36,461 bases of DNA from NCBI RefSeq assembly GCF_000376265.1, contig NZ_AQWU01000052.1, positions 1-36,461 of the forward strand, in the 5' to 3' direction. The position numbers were made by a program, and so were the translations under genes. The notes beneath the pieces are model-generated. The model had not been told where the DNA came from and searched no databases. It was given only the letters and a program-made list of their open reading frames with translations. Shown piece by piece: positions 7,126 to 14,153 of the stretch. Numbering within the stretch: position 1 is the stretch's first letter; each line of letters opens with the position of its first letter. This DNA is from Thermus igniterrae ATCC 700962. Its GTDB lineage: Bacteria > Deinococcota > Deinococci > Deinococcales > Thermaceae.

Positions 7126-7626
7126 ATGCTGATGGGGCAGAAAGCTGCTAGTCCCATAATTGGGAATTGGGCCTTGCAGGAGCGATGGAAGGCCTATAAG
7201 AGGCGCAAGACGGTGGGCTTCTACGGGCAAAAGCGCCATCTGCTGAAGGTACGAGCCTAGCTACTCCAGTACAAGGGCATCCACCAGGACCCGAACGTTT
7301 TGGGCCTTGCCCACTCCCATGCGGCCAAGGGAGTGCTGGATGCGGGCTGAGCGCAGTTTCTGGCCATCCTCGCCTACAAAGCGGAGGCTCACCGCGTAAG
7401 CGGTAGCGTTCTGGCTGGTAGGCAGGTCATCGGATTTGACCCTAGGCGCATGAGCCAGGGCTACTCCGTATGCAGCCACTAGGATAAGAGGCCTCTATGA
7501 ATCAGGGAGTACGCCTGCTCCGGGTGTGGGACGCCCTTTCACCGGGATGTGGCCGCGGTGGGAAATGTCCTGGCAAGGGTTCAGGCGGAGCCTTCGGCTA
7601 TGGGCTCGGCGCTGGCCGCTCCCTAA
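7126..7626 (+). pseudogene. TnpB/OrfB remnant (IS200/IS605 or IS607 family), internally deleted with in-frame stops
   Basis: One continuous frame carries pieces of TnpB in the right order. GNWALQERWKAYKRRKTVGF (encoded from 7168) is the TnpB N-terminal YNWAL..R..AY pattern. A TAG follows at 7258-7260; then comes IHQDPNVLGLAHSHAAKGVLDAG-stop-AQFLAILAYKAE, matching the EDLNVKGM...LAKSI.DAGWGQF..ILEYKA region, and FDPRRMSQGYSVCSH, matching VDPRYTSQTCSRCGH. Finally CSGCGTPFHRDVAAVGNVLARV (Cys codons from 7516) is the zinc ribbon and third RuvC motif. Stops lie at 7258, 7348, 7480, 7498 and 7624. About 200 central residues, including the first RuvC Asp, are missing, and the catalytic Glu has become Gln. 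The gene is dead. Ends of the element are not identified. Confidence 0.85.
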
Positions 7627-7700
7627 TGACCGAGAAGCCTCGGGCTGAAGCTCGAGGAGTCGTCACGGAATCGCTAGAGCAGCATAGATAAAATCACCGT

Positions 7701-10700
7701 ATGGAAGCCCATGGTCGCTTGGCTCAAGCCTTGAAGCTCTTTGCCGATGCCATGAAGCCTTTCCTCTTGGAAACGCTAAAGCACGCCCATGGGGAGGGGC
7801 GGGGCTGGGTGGAGGCCTATCTGGCTTCCTTGAGTGAAAGCCGTCGCGAGCTGGTTCTGGAAGAAATGAAGCGGGGCCGGTTAGCCGAGGAAACCTTGGA
7901 CCTAAACCACTTTAAGGACATCATGTTGGGACAAAAAGAAGTCCTTCGGGAACGCTTTGGCCGCAACTACAACCGGGCCGTTACCTGGGCCGATGAGATC
8001 AGCGAGGTACGCAACAAGTGGGCTCACCAGGAGTTCATTCCCGAAGAGGATGTAAACCGCGCCATGGACAACATGGTCCGGCTCCTGAAGCTCATTGGGG
8101 CTGAGGAGACGGCCCTTCAGGTTCGGGGTTTGATGGCGGAATTCGTACCCAAGGCCTCTCAAGGAGGCTTACCCCCTTGGTGGAAGCTGGCCCAACCCGA
8201 TGAGGCCATACGGCGAGGAGATTTTGACGAGAATACCTTTGCCGCCAAGCTGGACGACGTGGTGGCCGGTTGGGCTCCTGCAGAATACCAGGAGGCCCGG
8301 CGGTTTTTCCAAAAGACTTATCTCACCCGTGAGCTCAAGGCTATCCTCAAGGACACCCTGCGGCGGATTGTGGGGTTGGGTGGCGAAGCAGTGGTGCAGC
8401 TCCGCACCCCTTTCGGCGGCGGCAAGACCCATGCCCTTATCGCCCTTTACCATCTGTTTCGGGCTCCTGAGGATCTCCTGGGGTTGGCCGAGGTCCGGGC
8501 CCTTGTGGAGGAATCTGGTGTGGGTGAAGTGCCCCAAGCACGGGTGGCGGTGCTGGTGGGTACGGCCCTTTCGGCCCAGGGACGCAAAGTGGACGGACTT
8601 CATCTTCGCACCCTTTGGGGGGAGCTGGCCTATGGCCTTGGGGGTAAGGCCGGCTATGAGTGGCTTCGGACTGCAGATGAAGCCCTGACCTCTCCCGGCA
8701 AGCAGGCTCTGGCCGAGTTTCTAAAGGCCCATAGCCCTGCCCTCATCCTCATGGACGAGATTCTGGTTTATCAGGTTAAAGCCGCTTCGGTGAGGGTAGG
8801 GGAGACCACCCTTCAGGCCCAGACCTTTGCCTTTTTGCAGGAACTGAGCGAGGTGGTGGGTAGCCTGCCCCAGGTGGCCCTGGTCACCACTTTTCCCGAG
8901 TCCCACCTGGAGTACTACGATCACCACGAGGCTCCCCAGGTTTTTGCCCGCCTGGAGAAGATCTTTGGCCGGGTCCAGGCGGTGCGCATGCCGGTGCAAG
9001 GGGAGGAGATTTATGAGGTCCTTCGGAGGCGGTTGTTTGAGCAGATAGACGGCGAAGGGGCCAAGAGGGTGGTGGCTGCCTACATGGAAACCTACGAGGC
9101 CTACAGGAATGAGCTGCCCCCAGAGGTGCGTAGCGGAGAATATGCCCGCAAGATGCTCAAGGCTTTTCCCTTTCACCCCCAGTTGGTGGATGTGCTTTAT
9201 GAGCGCTGGGGCACACTACAGAACTTTCAGCGTACCCGGGGAGTGCTGCGCCTTTTGGCCCGGGTGGTGGAGGCCGAGTACCTAAACCCTGGGGCCCGGC
9301 CCCTCATTGGGCTAGGGGATGTGGCCCTGGCCAACCCGGACCTGCGGGCCACGGTGGATAGCGTTTTGGGCGAGGCCAATTGGGAGTCGGTGCTGGCCTC
9401 CGACATCATCCCCCCCGATGGCAAGGCCTACCGGTTGGATCGGGAGCAGGGGGGTGAGTACGCCCGTCACCGCTTGGCTCAGTCCTTGGCCACCGCCATC
9501 TTCATGTACTCCCATTCCGGCGGGGCCCAACAAGGTGCCACCCGCCCCCAGCTCAACCTGGCTCTGACTTACCCTGAAGGGATCACGCCCCTTCTGGTTG
9601 GGGACGCCTTGGGTCACCTGGAAAAGCGGCTTTACTACCTTTACGCCAACGGGGGATGGTCCTTTAAAGCCCAGCCCAATCTGAATGCGGTGCTGGCCGA
9701 CCGGATGGCCCAGGTGCGGGAGGAGGCCATTGAGGAACGTATTCGGGTTCAGGTGGAGGAGGTGGTGGGTAAGGGGCCTTTTAGGGTGTACGTCTGGCCC
9801 CAAGACCACCGGGAGGTGCCAGACCAGCCCCACCTTAAGCTAATCCTCCTGGGACCTGAAGCCTTCCATGACGACCAGGCGGCTTTGGAACGCACCTACC
9901 GGATGCTTCAGGACAACCACGCCTCTGGGCCAAGAATTTACAAGAATACCACCCTTTACCTGGCCATGGCTCGGGCTCCCTACCTGCGGGCCCAGGAGGC
10001 TGCCCGCAAGCTTTTGGCCCTCGAGGACATCCATGCCGACCGGGGCCTCATACTTTCCGAAGACCAGAGGGCCGAGCTGGCCCTTCGCCTCAAAGAGGCC
10101 CGTGAGGCCCTACCGGCCCTGGTCAAGGCCAGCTACACAGGAATGCTGGAACCCATGGACGCTAAGGGGAGCTACCGCTTCTTTGACCTCTCCCCCCATG
10201 CCAAAACCCAACCCACCCTCCAGGAGGCGGTGGAGAAGGTCCTGAGGGACGAGGACCACCTCTTAAGCCGTCTGGATCCTACGTATTTGCTCCAAAGCGG
10301 GCTCTGGCCTGAGGGTGAACCCTATCTGAGTCTGAGGGATTTGCGGGAGCATTTCCTGCGCCTACCCCACCTTCCCTTTTTAGAAAAAGAAGAGGCTTTG
10401 AAGGAGGCCGTGGTGCAGGGGGTGCGCATCCATCTCTTTGAACTTGGGGTAAGACGGGATGGGGGGTTTGCCCAGGTCTGGGATGCGCAGAACCCCCCTC
10501 GTCCGGAAGAGGTCTTTTTTAGCGAGGCTTACCTGCTGGCGAGGCCTGGGGTTCTGCCCAGGCCTGAGGCTACCCAAGCCAAAGAGCCCCAGCCTTCTCC
10601 CGTTCCCCAGGTGGTAGGGAAACCAGCTCCAACGCCCCCGCCTTCCCCACGCCTCAAGGTGAGACAGGTTCGGGTTGTTCTGGACCCCTTGGAGCTTAAG

Positions 10701-10877
10701 CGGGTTCCCATCCTGGTGGACCTGGCTAAAGCCCTCCAGGACGCTGGGGGCCAGGTGCGGTTGCGGGTGGAGGTTTGGGCGGAAAACCCCACTGGTTTGA
10801 ACGAAACCCTTCTCTCTACCTCTGCACGGGAAATCCTGGACCAGTACGGATTTGACTACACTTGGGAGGAGGAGTAA
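7701..10877 (+). CDS. HEPN + DUF499 P-loop ATPase, defence-operon ATPase subunit
   Basis: A 1058-residue protein with an N-terminal Swt1/HEPN-like helical domain (about 1-150) and a DUF499-type AAA ATPase body. The HEPN motif R104-N-K-W-A-H109 in SEVRNKWAHQEF fits the R-x4-H ribonuclease signature. The P-loop is P237-FGGGKT243; Walker B is ILMDEILVY (about D351-E352). DUF499 features continue (TTFPESHLEYYD, FPFHPQLVDVLYERW, QRTRGVLRLLARV). Residues about 930-970 form a Pro-rich linker before a small C-terminal domain (about 975-1058). ATPases of this family sit beside DUF1156 methylases in defence islands. The ATG at 7701 is used; no good Shine-Dalgarno is seen, and an AT-rich TAGATAAAAT lies about 12-20 bases upstream and could be a -10 region. 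The helicase gene follows three bases after its stop. Specific function is inferred from the family and operon. Confidence 0.85.
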   Translation: MEAHGRLAQALKLFADAMKPFLLETLKHAHGEGRGWVEAYLASLSESRRELVLEEMKRGRLAEETLDLNHFKDIMLGQKEVLRERFGRNYNRAVTWADEISEVRNKWAHQEFIPEEDVNRAMDNMVRLLKLIGAEETALQVRGLMAEFVPKASQGGLPPWWKLAQPDEAIRRGDFDENTFAAKLDDVVAGWAPAEYQEARRFFQKTYLTRELKAILKDTLRRIVGLGGEAVVQLRTPFGGGKTHALIALYHLFRAPEDLLGLAEVRALVEESGVGEVPQARVAVLVGTALSAQGRKVDGLHLRTLWGELAYGLGGKAGYEWLRTADEALTSPGKQALAEFLKAHSPALILMDEILVYQVKAASVRVGETTLQAQTFAFLQELSEVVGSLPQVALVTTFPESHLEYYDHHEAPQVFARLEKIFGRVQAVRMPVQGEEIYEVLRRRLFEQIDGEGAKRVVAAYMETYEAYRNELPPEVRSGEYARKMLKAFPFHPQLVDVLYERWGTLQNFQRTRGVLRLLARVVEAEYLNPGARPLIGLGDVALANPDLRATVDSVLGEANWESVLASDIIPPDGKAYRLDREQGGEYARHRLAQSLATAIFMYSHSGGAQQGATRPQLNLALTYPEGITPLLVGDALGHLEKRLYYLYANGGWSFKAQPNLNAVLADRMAQVREEAIEERIRVQVEEVVGKGPFRVYVWPQDHREVPDQPHLKLILLGPEAFHDDQAALERTYRMLQDNHASGPRIYKNTTLYLAMARAPYLRAQEAARKLLALEDIHADRGLILSEDQRAELALRLKEAREALPALVKASYTGMLEPMDAKGSYRFFDLSPHAKTQPTLQEAVEKVLRDEDHLLSRLDPTYLLQSGLWPEGEPYLSLRDLREHFLRLPHLPFLEKEEALKEAVVQGVRIHLFELGVRRDGGFAQVWDAQNPPRPEEVFFSEAYLLARPGVLPRPEATQAKEPQPSPVPQVVGKPAPTPPPSPRLKVRQVRVVLDPLELKRVPILVDLAKALQDAGGQVRLRVEVWAENPTGLNETLLSTSAREILDQYGFDYTWEEE

Positions 10878-10880
10878 GCC

Positions 10881-13800
10881 GTGGATGGGCAGGCCCTTTT
10901 GGACCAGGTGGTGGAAGCTCCCTTCTGGCCCGAACCGGTGCGGGTCTTGCGGATTGATCCCGAGGGGGGCCGCTTCCACCTGGTAGCTGAAGGGCTGGAA
11001 AGCCAAAAGGTTTACCGTCTCCTTCTAGACGAGGAGAAGGTGGCCCAGCTTCTGGGGAGCCTCGGGGCCAAGGCGCCCCCCTTCGCGGGGGATGGCGAGC
11101 TCCTGGCTCTGGGGGTGGAAGCCCGGCGCATCCGGCTTGGCTACCTCTTTGACCCCTTCTTTGCCGTTTCGGCCAGCCGCATAGACCCCCTGCCCCACCA
11201 GCTCGAGGCCGTGTATGGGGTCCTCCTCAAGAAGCCCCGGGTGCGCTTTCTCCTGGCCGACGACCCTGGCGCGGGCAAGACCATCATGGCTGGGCTTCTC
11301 CTGAAGGAGCTCAAGTACCGCGGGGTGGTTTCCCGAACCCTCGTCGTGGTGCCGGCCAACCTTACCGACCAGTGGCGCCGGGAGCTCAAGGAGAAGTTCG
11401 GGGAAACCTTTGAGGTGATGAACCGCGAGGGGGTGGGGGCCCTGTACGGGGAAAACCCTTGGCTCAGGCGTAGCCAGGTCATCACCAGCCTTGACTTTGC
11501 CAAGCGGGAGGAAAACCTCCGCCTCTTGGAGCAGGCCCACTGGGACCTGGTGGTGGTGGACGAGGCCCACAAGCTTTCAGCCACCCGGTATGGCCTGGAG
11601 GTGAAGAAATCCCAGCGTTACCGCCTGGGCGAGGTCCTCTCCCGCCAGAGCACCCACATGCTCTTCCTCACCGCCACCCCCCACCAGGGGGACGAGGAGA
11701 AGTTCCGTCTCCTTCTGGACCTTCTGGAACCCCAGCTTTTCGCCAACACGGCCCTTCTGCAGGAAGCCGCCCAGAGGGGGGAGAACCCCATCCTGCTCCG
11801 CCGCCTCAAGGAGGACATGACCGATTTTGAGGGCAAGCCCCTTTTCCCGCCCCGCTACGTGCATACCTTGGCCTTCCGGCTCTCCCCCAGCGAGGAGATG
11901 CTCTACCAGGAGGTGAGTGATTACGTGGCGCGGCACTTCAGGCGGGCCTGGGACCAGGGGCGGCGCAATGTGGGCTTGGCCATGGCGGTCTTGCAGCGGC
12001 GGCTGGCCAGCAGCACCTACGCCATAGCCCAAAGCCTGGAGAACCGCCGGAAGCGGCTGGCTGCTTTGCGGGAGCAGGTGCTTAAGCTACAGGAAAACTC
12101 CCAAGGCGAGCTTGGCGAGGAGGAGCTGGAGGAGCTGCCCGAGGCGGAGCGCTGGAAGCTGGAGGACGAGCTGGTCGAGCGCCTTACCCTGGCCCGGAAC
12201 TTGCCCGAGCTGGAGGAGGAGCTGGCCCAGCTCGAGGCCCTGGCCAAGAAAGCCCGAACCCTGGCCCGGTTGGAGGACGACCGCAAGCTGCAAAAGCTTC
12301 TTGAGGTGCTACATAGCCTCCAGGGGGAAAAGCTACTGGTTTTTACCGAGCACAAGGCCACGCTGGAGTTTTTGGTGGGGGTCCTACGGAAGCGGGGCTA
12401 TGCTGTGACCTCCATGGACGGCTCCATGAGCCTCGAGGAGCGGGTCCAGCGGGAGCGGGAGTTCCGCGATAGGGCCCAGGTCATGGTGGCCACGGAGGCC
12501 GCGGGGGAGGGTATCAACCTGCAGTTTTGCGCAGTGATGGTCAACTACGACCTCCCCTGGAACCCCACCCGCCTGGAGCAACGCATGGGCCGGGTACACC
12601 GCTACGGTCAGCGCTACGACGTGCACGTCTACAACCTGGTGGCGGAGAACACCCGCGAGGGCAAGGTGCTCCAGGTGGTGCTGGACAAGCTGGAGGCCAT
12701 GCGGGCTCAGATGGGCTCGGACCGGGTCTACGACGTGGTGGGAGAACTTCTGGCGGACGTGAACCTCGAGGACCTAATCCTGGCCCACCTGGCTGGCCGC
12801 AAAACCCTGGAGGAGATCCGGGCCATGGTGGAGGCCCGGCTTTCCCCTGAGCGGCTGGAGTTCATCCGCAGGGTTACCCTCGAGGCCCTGGCCAAGAGGG
12901 AGCTGGACCTTTCCCGCCTTCGCCAGGAAAAAGCCCGTTCGGAGGAGCACCGCCTGCAGCCCGAGTACATCCAGCGCTTCTTCGTGCGGGCCTTGGGCCG
13001 CCTGGGGGGGAGTGTCCAGCGGCGAGGGGATGGCCTGTTCCGGGTGAGCGTGCCTCACCACCTCCTGCGCAAGCAGCCTGGGGTATTGGTCCGGGAGTAT
13101 CCCCGGGTTGTCTTTGACCCCAGGGCCCGCCTCGAGGCGGAACTTATCGCCCCGGGCCACCCCCTCTTTGACCAGGTACTGGAAGAGATTCTGGCTCAGT
13201 CGGCCCCGGTTCTGCGCCAGGGTGCTACCTTCCTCTATGACGGTGAGCGGGAAGGAGTGCTGGGCTACCTGGAGCTGGCCGTAGTGGATGGACTGGGCCA
13301 GACAGTAGCCCGGCGCCTTTTCGCTCTCCTGATGGACGGGGAAAGGGTCTGGCAGGTACCTCCCGAGCTTTTGGTGGATGCCGAGCCCACCATACCTCCC
13401 CAACATCCTCTGCCTTCCCCCAAGGAGGTGGAAGGAAGGTTCCTTGAATGGGCTTACCAGCACCTTGTGGATGCTTTTTTTCAAAGCGTGCTGGCGGAGC
13501 GGACCCAGGAGGTGGAGATCCGGCGCAAATATGCGCAAAAGAGCCTGGAGTTTCTCATTGCCGAATCCGCCAAAAAGCTCACGGAGTACAAGTTAAAAGG
13601 AGACGAGGCCATGCGCCTCGCCATCCAGCAGGAGGAGCGCCGCTTAAGGGAGCTGGAGGAGCGGCAAAGAACCCTGGAAATGGATCTGAAAAAAGCCCTA
13701 TCCCTGAACCCTGAACCCGCTCAGGTGGTAGCCCTGGCCTACCTGTACCCCCGTTCCCTGGGTTTACCCGACGAAGAAGACCCTGAGGTGCGCCAGCGCG

Positions 13801-14153
13801 TGGAGGAAGCGGCCATGCAGGTGGCCATGGCCTACGAGCGCAAGGAGGGGCGGAACCCGGTAGATGTGAGCCAGGAGAACCTGGGCTATGACCTTCGGTC
13901 TGAGGGGCGCTTTATAGAGGTCAAAGGCCGGGCCGGGGTGGGGCCGGTGGTGCTCACCCCCAACGAGTGGATTGCCGCCCGGCGGCTTGGGGCCCGGTAC
14001 TGGCTTTACATCGTGACGGGGGCCCTCACCAGTCCACGCCTGCACTTGATCCAAGACCCGGCGGCCAGGCTCAAGCCGGGGGAGGAGGTGCAGGTGGTGC
14101 GGTATGTGGTAGACCAGGAGGAGTGGCAGCGACATGCGGAGGTTGTTAGATGA
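10881..14153 (+). CDS. SNF2-type helicase with C-terminal DUF3883 (DISARM DrmD-like)
   Basis: A 1090-residue superfamily 2 helicase/translocase. Motif I is DDPGAGKTIMAGLLLKEL (about 126-143), motif II is VVVDEAHKLS (DEAH about 227-230), motif III is LFLTATPHQGDEEKF. A charged helical insert (about 395-470, many Glu, Leu, Arg and Lys) separates the two RecA lobes; the second lobe has LLVFTEHKATLEFL, VATEAAGEGINLQF and RLEQRMGRVHRYGQ (about 485-580). The C-terminus (about 985-1060) has the DUF3883 pattern NLGYDLRS..RFIEVKGRAG..V.LTPNEW, which resembles a restriction-endonuclease-like fold. The order helicase then DUF3883 is that of DrmD of class 1 DISARM. The start is GTG at 10881 behind a GGAGGAG site overlapping the upstream stop; the end shares ATGA with the methylase, so all three are coupled. 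Confidence 0.9.
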   Translation: MDGQALLDQVVEAPFWPEPVRVLRIDPEGGRFHLVAEGLESQKVYRLLLDEEKVAQLLGSLGAKAPPFAGDGELLALGVEARRIRLGYLFDPFFAVSASRIDPLPHQLEAVYGVLLKKPRVRFLLADDPGAGKTIMAGLLLKELKYRGVVSRTLVVVPANLTDQWRRELKEKFGETFEVMNREGVGALYGENPWLRRSQVITSLDFAKREENLRLLEQAHWDLVVVDEAHKLSATRYGLEVKKSQRYRLGEVLSRQSTHMLFLTATPHQGDEEKFRLLLDLLEPQLFANTALLQEAAQRGENPILLRRLKEDMTDFEGKPLFPPRYVHTLAFRLSPSEEMLYQEVSDYVARHFRRAWDQGRRNVGLAMAVLQRRLASSTYAIAQSLENRRKRLAALREQVLKLQENSQGELGEEELEELPEAERWKLEDELVERLTLARNLPELEEELAQLEALAKKARTLARLEDDRKLQKLLEVLHSLQGEKLLVFTEHKATLEFLVGVLRKRGYAVTSMDGSMSLEERVQREREFRDRAQVMVATEAAGEGINLQFCAVMVNYDLPWNPTRLEQRMGRVHRYGQRYDVHVYNLVAENTREGKVLQVVLDKLEAMRAQMGSDRVYDVVGELLADVNLEDLILAHLAGRKTLEEIRAMVEARLSPERLEFIRRVTLEALAKRELDLSRLRQEKARSEEHRLQPEYIQRFFVRALGRLGGSVQRRGDGLFRVSVPHHLLRKQPGVLVREYPRVVFDPRARLEAELIAPGHPLFDQVLEEILAQSAPVLRQGATFLYDGEREGVLGYLELAVVDGLGQTVARRLFALLMDGERVWQVPPELLVDAEPTIPPQHPLPSPKEVEGRFLEWAYQHLVDAFFQSVLAERTQEVEIRRKYAQKSLEFLIAESAKKLTEYKLKGDEAMRLAIQQEERRLRELEERQRTLEMDLKKALSLNPEPAQVVALAYLYPRSLGLPDEEDPEVRQRVEEAAMQVAMAYERKEGRNPVDVSQENLGYDLRSEGRFIEVKGRAGVGPVVLTPNEWIAARRLGARYWLYIVTGALTSPRLHLIQDPAARLKPGEEVQVVRYVVDQEEWQRHAEVVR

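Noticed and set aside
7627-7700. omegaRNA or right end of the TnpB element upstream of the ATPase gene
   Set aside because: No conserved guide scaffold or end hairpin could be shown by eye; kept only as a test in the findings.
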